64,000 nt of DNA from Rugalucina vietnamica. Lineage: Eukaryota > Mollusca > Bivalvia > Lucinida > Lucinidae. The stretch spans positions 44,901,071 to 44,965,070 of the forward strand of contig OZ024880.1 of NCBI GenBank assembly GCA_964017185.1. The letters are read 5' to 3'. A model generated the notes under the pieces. That model ran no database searches, had not been told where the DNA came from, and saw only the letters and a program-made list of their open reading frames with translations. Made by a program: the position numbers and the translations under genes. Positions 21,165 to 34,300 of the stretch are shown here, piece after piece. Each line of letters begins with the position of its first letter. Within the stretch, counting starts at the first letter, position 1.

Positions 21165-21383
21165 TACGAGAAAGTATGAAGTGTCAAGCAGCGGACTGTA
21201 CATCACGTACACAGCTCTGCAAAGCTATCAGACTGCTACCGAGTCTAAAAGAGATTTTATAAAGTTGTCGTGACAGACTTTTATTCACGGAAACATGCAC
21301 TTATAATCATCGCGGACTTTATTCTTGGGAGCACTTACATGTAGATAGTTGCCACCACAGACTTATTCTTCATGGCCCAGGGC

Positions 21384-21637
21384 CCAGAATTACAATCCTC
21401 CCTTAAAGTTAAGGACCACCTTAGTTAAGGTGACAAATTTTGGCATAATAATAAAATCAATTACTGGTTTAACAAAAATATCAAAGACTTATAGTGTGTA
21501 AAATATATAAAACGTAATTTGCACAATAAAACGAATAAGCATGATTCTGTAGGTTATAAGATGCATCTTTTTGAATGCTGAAATTCGTCACCTTAACTAA
21601 GGTCTTCCTTAACTTAAAGGGAGAATTGTAATCCTGG
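21384..21637. mobile_element. MITE with about 50-bp inverted ends
   Basis: The left arm CCAGAATTACAATCCTCCC ... AGTTAAGGTGAC is mirrored by GTCACCTTAACT ... GGGAGAATTGTAATCCTGG. About 255 bp in total with an AT-rich centre and no ORF. Confidence 0.8.
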
Positions 21638-22420
21638 ACATACCGTTTATTTAGCACTAAGTGACTAACTTTGTACAGTAAACAAACATTTATCCATGAC
21701 AGACAATCACCGCAGTTCAAAAAGTAAGTACATGGAATTAAGTTCAATACTTATAGGTCGACTTTCTAATAGTACTTTGGTTTGATGCAGTTTATGCTTA
21801 ACACCCAAATCAACAATAATTTATTTTAGGTATGGACGAAGCAAAATACATAAACTATCATCGACCATTAATGTCTGCAATGACCAAATCAAAAATGGTA
21901 TAAATAAAAAAGAAAGTGATCACTTACAAAACTCTTTATTTACATTACTTTACATAGATTTTTTTTTATATAAATGTACATAAAATACATTGACACAATG
22001 ACAAGTATTGACCGCGCCTATTGGCTATATTACAGTAATATCTCTGTGATTTCATGGCAAAATAAACACAAATACATGTAAATAACATTAATTAGTCTCA
22101 CATTATACTCGAAAAAGATTTCAGACAAAAATACGACCCATTAGTCTGATGAGACAAATGCAGTACTTAAGGCTCGTAATTTTGGTGGTGTTTATTGTAT
22201 CATACATGTATTTATGTAGAACAGTCAACTTGATACATGTTTGGGGAAATTTTATTTATCTATTTATTTATTTGTGCAATACTCTCCCGCCAAAATTTGA
22301 ACCATGATGAGATTTGTGTTTATTTTGCAGTGAGAACATTACACTGAATACTCCGATGAGATAGACGCATGTTTGTAACAAAGTAACATCGGAAAGTAGA
22401 TGCAATATGGTGTTCCATAA
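21638..22420. other. Unrecognised AT-rich intergenic sequence
   Basis: No ORF, tRNA-like sequence or repeat end is recognised. Short (TTTA)n lies near 22255-22275. Confidence 0.3.
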
Positions 22421-22677
22421 ATGAGCCGCCTCGTGGGAAAACCAACAAGGTGGGTTTTGAACAGGTCCGATACAAACCGGGCTGTACAGTCACAGAAGAT
22501 GGTTAGAGGCTGGAAATTTTGGATTTAGAAAGTAGAGGAATTGTACTATTCGTGTAGCGAAAACAAAGGCGCTGACCAGCTTCGCAGTAAGACCAGCTTC
22601 GCAGTTACTGCGAAGCTGAGTCTGCGCCTGTTTTCGCCTATGCAGATTGTTAGGTTTCCCATGCTGCGGCTCAAATG
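22421..22677. mobile_element. Family A MITE with a partly duplicated hairpin
   Basis: GAGCCGCCTCGTGGGAAAACC left, GGTTTCCCATGCTGCGGCTCA right. One hairpin arm is duplicated (GACCAGCTTCGCAGTAAGACCAGCTTCGCAGT), followed by ACTGCGAAGCTGAG. Confidence 0.85.
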
Positions 22678-23037
22678 TTATTCCAATTAAAGAACATCCT
22701 ATTTCGAATACTTCGTACAAAACAGATTAGACACCAGGCAAGGAGTCAAAGCCTGCTAAATTATACCGACTCACGTTTTAAAATACATGCACATATTTTC
22801 CTAAATGTTACAAGCGGTATAGAACACCACATGATATTTCCTTAGGCTAGCATCATTATCATCATCATGTTTCAGCCAGTTATTGTATATCACTGTCAGA
22901 AAATCAAATGTTGCGTTTTAAAACCGATGACCAGAGGGCAATGTTAGTAACCTGTGTCTTAATGTTCTTAAAATATTCAAAATAATGTTCTTACTACGTG
23001 ATTCTTTTGTCTAAAATTTCGATTTACTTGCATTATA
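22678..23037. other. Unrecognised intergenic sequence
   Basis: Nothing recognised. Confidence 0.3.
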
Positions 23038-23312
23038 CATTACGCAAACATGCCCATGCAATATACACTGACTTTTTAAATTGACGTGCACCAATTGAAA
23101 ACTTTCAGGAGAAAATTCTTGATAGTTTTCTTATTTTTGCTCAAAACGTAGATTGTGGGTACACGTTAGAGCCGCCTCGCCGAGGGGGGGTCTAACGAGT
23201 ACCCACAATCTATGTTTTGGAGCAAAAAGTATACCCCTGTAAACCCCTGGTTATGTTATATAAAAGTGGGGTATAAGTGGGTATATATTACATGGACATG
23301 TTTTACTGATGT
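23038..23312 (+). mobile_element. Family B foldback MITE
   Basis: CATTACGCAAACATGCCCAT start, GACATGTTTTACTGATG end. The hairpin is GTTAGAGCCGCCTCGCCGAG with a mutated second arm (GGGGGGGTCTAAC). Confidence 0.85.
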
Positions 23313-23691
23313 TTGACATCAATGCCTCCCTTTTCACATACTGCTTGACCTCTCCAACTATTGATTCCATGATTTAAGGCGGCTTTAAAACGTAACCATT
23401 TAAAACCAGCCGATAGGCGCAGTCAATCATTTAACTTGGGTTGAACCCTAGAGTACACAAAAATGAACAAAGTGATATGATCCACGGATTACCCTGGTTC
23501 ACTGTGCACCCTGCTAGCTATTCAGGCGCTTTCTTCCGAAGATCGTACGGTGCACGTCTTAATGCCGTATCTACAACTCAATTAAAGCTCTCGCTATAGC
23601 ACCGATAACTGTCCATCGATGACAACAGTCCACCATGAACAGCTATTGTCCATTTAGCCTACGCTCGCTGGCTTAATGTCGGTGCTACAAA
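23313..23691. other. Unrecognised intergenic sequence
   Basis: Higher GC than its surroundings. No ORF or repeat is recognised. Confidence 0.3.
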
Positions 23692-23977
23692 CATTACGAA
23701 AACTTGCCAGGTGCAATATACAGAGATTTTTTTTCAGCTGAAAAAATGAAAATTTCATTGGAAAAATTTCATATCTTTAATATTTTTGCTCAAAACATTG
23801 ATTGGGGTACGCGCTAGAACCGCCTCGGCTCGCCGCCGAGGCGGTTCTAACGAGTACCCACAATCTATGTTTTGGATCACAGATAAGAAAAATAGGTATT
23901 TTCCTGTAAACCCCACTTTTACTATGTAAAAGTGGGGTATGAGGTGGTATACATTTTACGGTCAGGTTTTCTTCATG
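23692..23977 (+). mobile_element. Family B foldback MITE
   Basis: CATTACGAAAACTTGCCAGG start. The central hairpin has arms AGAACCGCCTCGGC and GCCGAGGCGGTTCT. The end is GTCAGGTTTTCTTCATG. Confidence 0.85.
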
Positions 23978-24297
23978 GCTCGTTTAAAATGTAAATGCTT
24001 ATTAATACGAAACATGGGCTAAACGATATACATCAATTAGTAAATTCTTGTGAAAGTGTGGGTGTAACATTGCAGCGTGTGAGCTATCCAGATTAGTATT
24101 TTAACACCAAATCATGCTTAATGGCACACTTTCTTATTCACATTAAGACTCCATCCTGCAGTGTTGCGAAAAGTGGAAGTGGTATACATATAGTTAATGT
24201 TTTCTTAAAAACGACAACAGCAGGAATAAATTTCAAGAAGACCTGATTGCTTCGCCAATGCTTCCTATCTTTCCACCATTTTTATGGGTTTAGATTC

Positions 24298-24303
24298 TTT
24301 ATT
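24298..24303 (-). terminator. Candidate tetraspanin polyadenylation signal
   Basis: AATAAA on the minus strand, about 220 bases beyond the tetraspanin stop codon. Position fits; there is no independent evidence of use. Confidence 0.4.
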
Positions 24304-24525
24304 TTGTTGTCCATGGGATGGATTTTGAATACTTGATGCCAAACCCTTACAATAGTCCTTACGATCCATTCCCCTCCTTTTCATTTTAGTAAATACAAAT
24401 TTTCTACACATCAAAATATTATGTTTTAAACATTTTTGAAATATTTCATATGGTCCATATTAAAATAAGTAAAATATGAGGTGGGATGACTATATCCCAG
24501 TGGCCATTTTGTACCAGTCACGTGA

Positions 24526-24588
24526 TCAGACAAGCTCCTCCTTCCTGTAAGCCCGGATGACGCAACACGCAAACGTGATCATGAAGAG
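24526..24588 (-). CDS. Tetraspanin exon 7 (end of TM4, tail)
   Basis: Acceptor TTTCAATTTCAG. It reads LFMITFACCVIRAYRKEELV and then TGA at 24526-24528. It completes TM4 and adds an eight-to-ten residue cytoplasmic tail. Confidence 0.9.
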   Translation of the reverse strand, partial: LFMITFACCVIRAYRKEELV

Positions 24589-25238
24589 CTGAAATTGAAA
24601 TAAAATGTTAATTATTTTAACTGTGCAATATGATCAATGTGTACCAAAAACGAATAAAAATTGTATTTTCATGGATGAAATAGTATGGATTATTACCCAA
24701 CCGCCTATATTAAAAGAGATTGAATAGTTTTGACTATCTGCACAAATGAGTACTTAATTGGCACGCGATGTGTGAAATGTACGTAACGCGACAAATATGA
24801 CGTCATTAACCGGTCCATAGTTCTAACTATACCATGCTAGTGACGTCATCCATGCAAACGTAATGTAAAAACGGGGTGGAATAGTTTTGACTATACCACA
24901 TGGCCAATGACGTCAACGTCACTAGAATAAAGTGGAATGTCTCGAGCGTAAAATAACGGCGCACGCCAATTAATAGTCAATTTTGCAATGAAATCGCTAA
25001 TGTTCCTGGTTAAGTTGGGTAATAAAGCAGTTATTTCATGGCTATTTGGCAGAAGAGTCAAAACTATGCCCCTCGGTGCCTTTGACAACTCAACGGCCTC
25101 GGGCAATAATTCATTGAGCTGTCAACGGCACCTCAGGGCATAGTTTTGACTATTCACCAACCAGGCATGAAATAACTGCTTAATCATTTCACTTGTGATT
25201 GATGTCATTGTAGAATTTTGGATTACTTCAGTTGATGC

Positions 25239-25270
<32 letters not shown>

Positions 25271-25322
25271 GAAGAAGAAGAAGAAGAAGAAGAAGATTTA
25301 GATCTTCCTGTCATTTATATTA

Positions 25323-25369
<47 letters not shown>

Positions 25370-28300
25370 GCTTAATTCATATAAGCATGTCATCCTTTCT
25401 ATGGGCCATAAGCAAACGGTAAAGCCCCAGATGTGACGCCACATAACGTGGCGTCCCATCTGGGGCTATTAAGTTTGCCTGGAATAAATTCATCAAAAGC
25501 GAATAAAATTTAAAACCACTCCAGATTCCTGTGAAAATAATTGTAAAGTGGAGTCCCTCAAATAATAGTAATGGGCCAGTCCATTTGTCATTAACGGGTT
25601 ATGACGGCCCCCGTGGTCGAGTGGTTAAGAGAATGCTATTTCATTACCCAGCTTAACCATTCCATCATCTCACCGCTGTGTCTGGTGTGGGCTCGAGCCC
25701 CACACGGGGCACATGTGAGACAAGCCAAGTTCTGCTTGCGGTTGTGCCAGGTGTTTTTTTTTTCTCGGGGTTCTCCCGTTTTCGCCCCATCTCATATGAG
25801 CTGAAATAATTTTAAAAGGGACGTTAAACTAAAAATAATACGGGTTAAGTGGTACATACCTGTATGATTATAACAACAATACCGATGATAATCAGGGGTA
25901 TGCTGAATTGGTTGACCCATTCTTTTATCTCGGTGTAACAGTCCTACAATGTAATAAAACACATGACTGGTTGATTTATGGTTTAAGTTTTGAAATAAAA
26001 CATATATGATTTGTTGGTTGACTGGCTGGTTTATGGTCTAAGTCCTACAACAGAGCATATGATTGGTTGATTTATGGTTTAAGTCCTACAACATAATATA
26101 TGATAGGATGGTTGATTGGCTGATTTATGGTTTGTGTCCTACAACAACACATATGATTGGTTGATTTATGGGTTAAGTTTTAAAATAGAACATATGATTG
26201 GTTGGTTGATTGGCTGATTTATGGTTTAAGTCCTACAACAGAGCATATGATTGGTTGGTCTGGTTTGGTTGATAAATGGTTTGATTTAATATTACAGTCA
26301 TTCCTAACTGTCAAATTTAGAATGTTGGAAGTATCATTTTCAAAATTCATGAATTGTGCAGTTTGAGGTGTATCTATAGGTTACATAAGTTATGGAAGTA
26401 CTGTAACAGATAAATTAATGAAAAATATCGATGAAGGTGCACGCACGTGGTTGTTATAATAATTCATTTTGAGCTCGGGGGGGGGGGGGGGGGAGGGGGT
26501 GGTAACTGGGAGGTAATTTTGGTATGGACGTGCCGCCCGATACTTTAAAACATACCCCATTCATATACCTGGTAATCGAAAAAAGGGACTCATTCATATA
26601 TCATGCCTTCGAAAAAAGTGACCCATTCATATATTTGATTGTACAAAATTTGGACCTATACACAATTATATACAAATATTTCGACTTTCTGAGCTGTGCA
26701 TGTCAGCAAAAAAGTGCTCTTAAACATGGATGTCCGAAAATTTTGGTCATTCATAGACTAAATATGGAAAAAATGGGGCCATTCATATATTTTGACTTGA
26801 AAAAGGTAACCCATTCATATATCTGGCGAGGCTGAAAAAAGGGGGCTATTCGGGCGGCACATACGTCATATATAGGTAGTTAGGTAGTTACCCCCCCCCC
26901 CCCCATCCATAGAATTGTGTATGATGTGAGCCGCTGCATGAGAAAACAAACAATTTGGGATTCCGACCATGTCTAACACACTTGAAACGGCCTGTACAGT
27001 TACAGAAGAAGGCTAGAAGCTTAAAATTTCGGAAATTGTACTATCATTGTAGCGAAAACCATGTCGCTGATCAGCTGTGCGGTTACTGCACAGCTGATCT
27101 GCGCCTTTGTTTTCGCATATGCAGACTGCTGGTTTCCTGGTGCGGAGGGTCATTTATATAGTAAAACTGGGGTGTACTGGTGTAAACATTTACTGTCAAA
27201 ACATAGATTGTGGCTACGCCTTTAAGGCGGTTCTAACATGTACACACAATCAATGTATTGTTAAAAATATTAGCATGTTTCCACTATAAAAATTTTCATT
27301 TTTACAGGCGAAACGTGCCTTGAAATGTGTTCATAAAGACCTACCTCCTCTCTCTCCGGCTGATTGTGGCTGCATTTATATCTTGTATCTTCATTTAAAT
27401 AGTTTGTCAGTCTTAAATTCTCAACATGGCAACATCCGTACTGTAACACAAAGCAAACGAAAAAGCTTAGCTGCTCCAATGCATAGTCATAAGACAACAG
27501 CTTCTATTTTATTAAAGATATGGAATGGTCTAACGAAAAAGCTTACATAAAAATTACCATAATACCAAAAGTATAGATGATCATAGATGAATTGACCTTC
27601 ACAGGCTTTTTTATCATATGCACAAGTGCAAATCTGTTAGAACTAGAAAATGTGTTTATGAAACACTATGCCCCCAACTGGTAAGTCACTTTCAAGATGT
27701 AAAAATGTCAAAAAAAAAATGACTAAGATCAAATTGTAAAAAAAAAGTGACAAAAATTAATCTGAGGAGTATATCCCAACCACATGCATATCTTAAAAGC
27801 ATGGTCACAATGTCTGCAAAGTTTCAAAAGTATCGGTATTAAATTGTAGGAGGAGTTGCGCACACAAGGTACCCTCCATTCACTAAAATGCCCGAAAAAA
27901 TGACTAAAGTTCAAATCGTGAAAAAAATGACAAAAAATAATCCAAGAATTATATCCAAACCACATGCATATTTTCAGACCATGCCCATAACACATGTACA
28001 GTTTTAAATGAATTGGCATGAAACTGTAGGAGGAGTTGCGCACACAAGGTAGCCACTGCCCATTCACTTTCATTGTGAAAATGCCCGTAAAATGGCTAAG
28101 TTCAAATTGCGAAAAAAGTGACAAAAATTAATCTGAGGATTATATCCAAACCACATGCATATCTTCAAAGCATGGTCACAACATCTGTAAAGTTTCAAGA
28201 GAATCATAATAAAACTGTAGGAGGAGTTGCGCACACAAGGTAGCCACTATCTATTCACTTTATCAAGAATTAAAAAGGGAAATAACTCTCACAGAATGGG

Positions 28301-31300
28301 CCCCTAGCCCCTTGAATTTACCTGAAAGAAAAGATACGGGTCCTCTTAATTTTCATATACAAACTACATACCAAATTTCAAGATCCTAGCTCTAACGGTT
28401 CCTGACCGAGTGCTCACGCATCACAGACAGACTGACTGACGGACTGGCTGACTGACTGACGGACTGCACGGACAGACCCAAACCAATATGCCCCTTCAAC
28501 TTCTTCGAAGTTGGGGGCATAAAAAAGATATACGATCGTACAATGCAAATTGATTCTTATTCAGTTTGTCCTATATTGATACAAGAGAAACGCTTACATG
28601 GCATTACATTTCGATCCACCAGTCTAGATCTTATAAATGAGCCTGTGCATGAGAAAAACAACAATCTGGGTTTATGACCAGGTCCGACACAAACCAGGCT
28701 GTACAGTGACAGAATAAAGCTAGAAGCTTGAAATTTTGGATATAAGTAGAAGAGGAATTGTACTATCCGAGTGGCGAAAACAAAGACGCTGATCAGCTCA
28801 GTGTACAGTTACTGCACAGCTGATCTGCGTCTTTGTTTTCGCATATGTAAAATGTTGGTTTTCTCATGCGAAGGCTCAAACTAAAAAGGGAGTATACAGG
28901 ATTTGCTCCCAATGACAGATGTTTTGTCACAGGAAGCAAAAGAGGAAGCTTACAAAATTACACTTCATTTTATATATACGAGGGACGTTTGGAAAGTTCC
29001 AATAATTGTATAGAACTGGGGTGTACGAGTACATGTTTTTGCTGTTGCTGTTGCTGTTGTTGTTTTTTTTATTTTTAAAGCTCTAAAGCAAAAGGCACGG
29101 AAAATAAATTGGGAAGCCTAGAAAACATTACACTCTATTTCTTTATATATATATATATAGATTTATAGATGCTAAAATTGGCGTACAGAATCGGAAGACC
29201 GCGGTGGTGTAATGGTTAGCACGTCTGACCGGAATGCATATATATATATTTGCCCCAAAACACAGAATGGGGGCCTCGATGATGCAGTTCTAAAGGGAAA
29301 ATTGGTCGTCAGTTCTACATCGACAATTTTACAAGAAATGTAATCGAAGTCCAAACATTACTGACACAAAAATCTACTTACTGTTCGCATGACATATTCC
29401 ATTGACTTTTGGTTGTCTTGGGCGAATTCTCCACCGCTGTTTGCTCTCACAATAGATTTCTTTAGACCTTCTTTCAGCGCTTCGTCCACCTGAAATCAGT
29501 TTTCATTTTGCTGTGTTTTCTTTTTACGTCCAAGTCAACAAGCTTCCCTTGCCGACATGTTGGCAAGGAGCTAAACCAGTACTTTGTAGAGTTAAGGGTG
29601 CCTTAGTAACAAGGACCTCTCGTTTTGCGTCCGCTGCTCCACCACTAAGCCACCATGTGTACACACATTCATATTTTTAAATCGTTCGATCTATATGAGT
29701 TTGTTTAGCAAACACTGCAGTGAGGCTAAGATCGTAGCGAACTGAATGTAAGTTTTAAATTCAGTTTTACGTCCCTTTCAAGATTATTTCAGCTCATATG
29801 AGACGGGCCAATCAGTAGGTGGGCGAAAACGGGAAGACCCCGAGAAAAACCACCTGGCACACCCGCAAGCAGAACTTGGCTTGTCTCACATGTGGTCAGA
29901 GCGGGGCTCGAACCCACACCAGACACAGCGGTGAGATGATCGAGTGATTAAGAAACAACGCTCTTGGCCACGGGGGCCGCGCCGAAGAACTTCTGTAATA
30001 AAGTCAGTTGAACACTAGTCACCGACATGGAAGGCATTTCCCAGTGCTATTAACCTTATAATACTGCTCGCCAAGCAAGGTAGCCACTACCATGCACCAT
30101 GCCTAATTCAATATGTTTATTGTTGTTTCAAAGGAGGCAACTCAAAAGCTCCACATGGAGGCGTCATGTACATATTACAGGTATTACCCCAGCAGGCACA
30201 TGACGTCAGAATGACGTCATATCAACGTCGATGCGACGTCATCGCATCGACGTTGATATGACGTCATTCTGATGCCATGTGCCCGCTGGGACAGCTTAAT
30301 TAGTTCTAGGTATGTTATGGACATATTGTACTTACATTTCCTTGGAAAATAAGGAACAAGATGACTCCGGCAAGTTCCACGGCGATGATCAGACCCACCA
30401 ACACAGCGTACTGAAAGAGGAGACAATTAGATTGTCTGTATAGGGGATACGATATAGTACGTTACATAAAATATGGCGAACTTTTATAAAACAATAAGGG
30501 TTTTGGCATCTGTCAAAAAGCTGTGCCGATTATTTACTAGTTTACATATAAAAGGTTCTTATCTGCAACCATTTGGCTTAAGTATATTTTCATATATAAA
30601 CAGTAATTACGAAACCCCCCAATGATACTGTATTGTTCCTTATGCTTAGAAATGCACACTATACCAGTGAGGAACCCTTGCCGATGAGAAACCACAGATA
30701 GTGATTTAAAACAGATTTTGCCAGTAATTTTATATTACTGATCGTTCCAATGCGATACTTATGTGGTGGTTCTTATTGTTTCTATGTCTTGGTGATACTT
30801 TCTTTTGGTACTGTTAGCACCTTATATGTACGTTTTCATAGTTTTAGTTAAGTTTGGGTAACTTAGTGGCCACCTTTTGGAAAAATATTGCTTTCTCGGC
30901 TTGCAATATGTTTTCTTAGTATAAGTACCTAATTGTTAATTCAGTTTTTTTCCCACCTCGGTTTTTGGAGTGTGAATTTCTGTCTGATTGTGGCATTTCC
31001 TGACCATTGCCTACTTTTACATTTACTGTCCTAAACGACTTACAATATACAGAGCCCATCTCGCAGTACAGCACGCTCCGACGAAGCCCAGGAAGGAGAT
31101 TATAATTATGACAGCCCCTGTGATTACGAAGAGGATAGCAGCGCTGTTGAAGAGGTCGTAAGCCGCATAACCTGACACCTGTACCTCTGACATGGCAGTC
31201 TTGGTCTCATTGCGTAACTCCTGTGATCCCCAGCGAAATATGATGCCCAGAACAAGGAAGGCGATACCACAGAGCTGTAAAACAGGCAAAAATACGGACA

Positions 31301-34300
31301 TAAAGTACGGTAAGAAGCCATTTCGCTGGCATATTTTGCCTCTGATAGGGCAGTTTGTGTCTCTTTGTGTAGTTCCGGACACCCCCAGCGGAATATGATG
31401 CACAGATCGAGAAAGGTGATGCCACAGAGCTTTAAAACAGGTAAATGTACATTTATGAATTGCGATGAGAAGGTATTTTGTTAGCAAACTGAAACATATG
31501 GATATCAATTTTACCCAACGTATAACAAAGCCAGTGGGCTTTTGCACTGAATATTAATTGGTGAACGACAACGTATAACATGAATAATAGGTCACTATCA
31601 TTTATCATGTTGTTATATATTTACATCTAAAACTGCCTGTAACTAGACGCATCTCCAGTTGGATCCAGTATTTTTGCGCATATACTTAATAATAATAATA
31701 ATAATAATAATAATCTTTATCTAAAGTCGCTTCATATTTCAACAATCAGCATAAGCTTTGTAGAGCTTTTATTGCGACTATTTTAAGAACATATGTACAC
31801 TATGTACATGGAGCTGTGGAAATATGACTTGCTCAAGGCCACAACAGATGACGCCCAGGACGGGGATCGAACCGGGGACCCTTCGGCCCAAAGTCCGATG
31901 CGCTACCGACTGCGCCAGCCCGCTCCACTTGTATAACGTGACCCATCCGGTGCTTAAATAGCATAAATATCATAAGGGTTCAATTATATTTCCTACAAGT
32001 AATTCGTTAAGCATTTACCTGAAAGAAAACCCGGCTATGTCACAAGTTTGGCCCTTTCTGCTTTCTCTGTCGCCATATAATAAGAAATGCATGCTTACCC
32101 TTTGGAGCATTCCAGAAAAGGCGTATTAATAATCATTTTATCGGACAGCCACTCTTAATATTTTTGCTGTCAAAAAGGAAAATTATAATTATTTCAAACG
32201 ATGACAATGTTTTATAGATGGATTTTATTGACCCCCAGTTCTACATGCCAATCAATTTTATCTAACATTTGCCTCAAGTCAAGAAAGAAAAACTGTCGCT
32301 TTTATAGATCCTTACTTTTTACATTGCTTTAAATGTGTGAGCTACATTAATTAACGCCCCAGTCAATATTTTTCTGTTATGTCGAGGCGGACCAATGTTT
32401 ACTCAGTAACGTTACCTAGGGCCAGCACTGCTTTGAATAACCGCCTGTCATCGATCAGTCTAAAATGCATTTCAAAATATTTAAATGTATTTTTCTGCAT
32501 GGCGTTTAATGTTATATTCTCATTGGTATGTTTCTGATGTATGTATCAGTTTTATGATTTTACAAATAGTAGGCATATAAAGATATTTTGAAATTATGAA
32601 TGGTCTATAGAAATGAAAACGAAAGCATGTACTTATAGCCATTTCAAAATCTGTACAACTCATTTAAAAGACGCGTGGTATTATGTTGTATTCAAGATTT
32701 AGATATAAATAGGCTAATTGCGTATGTCTTATAGCAATGAGTCATATAGTGAAGAATGTAAATAACAATTAGACAACTAGCGACTATAAACAAAGGTCAT
32801 CCAGTTTTATGACTTATTATAATTATTATATTTGCGTGGGACAATAATACGGGTTCGGACAATTTGGTGCGGCGAGTGTGGCTCTAAACACACACGCCAA
32901 CATGTTGTGTTCTTTAACTTCACAATGCTCTCCTGTAGTCGAGTGCATTGTAACCATGAAATGGCGACTTCGTAACGAAGAGAGTGAAGAAATGTTGACT
33001 GAGACGAAAACATCCAAATCAGTTCCGCTATTCTAAGAGCAAATATGGTGTTGTATAGCTTGATTACTGAATAATATTCAGCAAGTACAGTGACTGACAG
33101 AGTGTCAATAGCCGGACATCCTAGCGAAAGTTCCGACCACTTTATGAACAATTTGACAGAGGATGTGTTCAGATATAGTCAACAATATTTGAGCCACCTC
33201 GTGGGAAAACCAACTCTGTGGTACAGGTTCAACACAAACCGGGCTGTACAGGCACAGGAGACAGCAAGAATCTTGAAATTTCGCTTTTAAGAAGAAGAGG
33301 GATTTACTTTCTGAGTAGCGAAAACAAAGACGCTGATCAGCTTCGCGGTTACCGCGAAGATGATCTGCGTCTTTGTTTTCGCATATGCAAATTGTTGGCT
33401 TTCTCATGAGGCGGCTCATTTCTCAGCCGGTCTATACGCCTACCAAGATTATTTCACTGATCTTAGGCTATAAGCAGTGAAAATAAGAGAGTGGGAAGTA
33501 AGAATGATGCTTGTCGAGAACAACACACGTCGGAAATCTACAAGCAGAACATGATAAGGTGCCCGACATGTTCCCAAAGCCAAAATCGAGTCCACGTGGG
33601 CTGCTTGAGATAAGCATTTAGTGTGCATGCGGGGGTATACCTCTTTTTCTTATTTTTGCTCCAAAACATATAAATTGTGTGTACTCGTTAGAACCGCCTC
33701 GAGGCGGTTCTAACGTGTACCAACAATCTATGTTTTCAGCAAAAGTAAGAAAAAAAATTTTTTTTTCAAATGAAATTTTCAATTTTTACAGCTGAAAAAA
33801 ATATCTGTATTTTGCATGTGCAAGTTTTCGTAATGTCTTTGTCCCTTCTTTTTTGTCAGAAAACACAATGTCAACTATAAGGCTTTAATGTTTAAACGAA
33901 CGAAGTGATACTTTTTCTTCCTGGACAGCTGATTGTTTAAAGGAAAGTGTTTTTGTAATGATCATGCTATTTCAGCCTATTTAAATGATATGACTCAACC
34001 ATCAAAACCACATTACGAAAACTTGCCCATGTAATATACAGAGATTTTTTTAAGTTGTAAAAAATGAAAATTTCATCAGAAAAAATGATAGTTTTCTTAT
34101 TTTCGCTCAAAGCATAGATTGTGGGTACACGTTAGAACCGCCTCGCCGAGGCGGCTCTAACGAGTACCAACAATCTATGTTTTAGAGCAAAAATAAGAAA
34201 AATAGGTCTACCCCTGCATACCCCAGTTGTACTAAGGGGGTATATATTGCAAGGACATGTTTTCCTGGTGTTAAGTTGTAAGGAAACATCCTGTATAAGT

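Noticed and set aside
24891..25106. 71-codon minus-strand ORF in tetraspanin intron 6
   Set aside because: It lies between inverted ATAGTTTTGACTAT motifs and overlaps the palindrome; a by-product of the repeat.
25195..25422. ORF with poly-Ile, poly-Arg and poly-Tyr runs
   Set aside because: Translation of adjacent trinucleotide microsatellites.
31023..31547. 174-codon minus-strand ORF taken as one tetraspanin exon
   Set aside because: The frame runs on through intron 1 upstream of the real acceptor. Phase and the TM1 join to exon 1 fix the exon start at 31274.
32807..33151. Overlapping 63- and 114-codon ORFs in a GC-richer patch of tetraspanin intron 1
   Set aside because: No recognisable domain, competing frames of similar length and no splice context. 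It could still be a non-coding exon.
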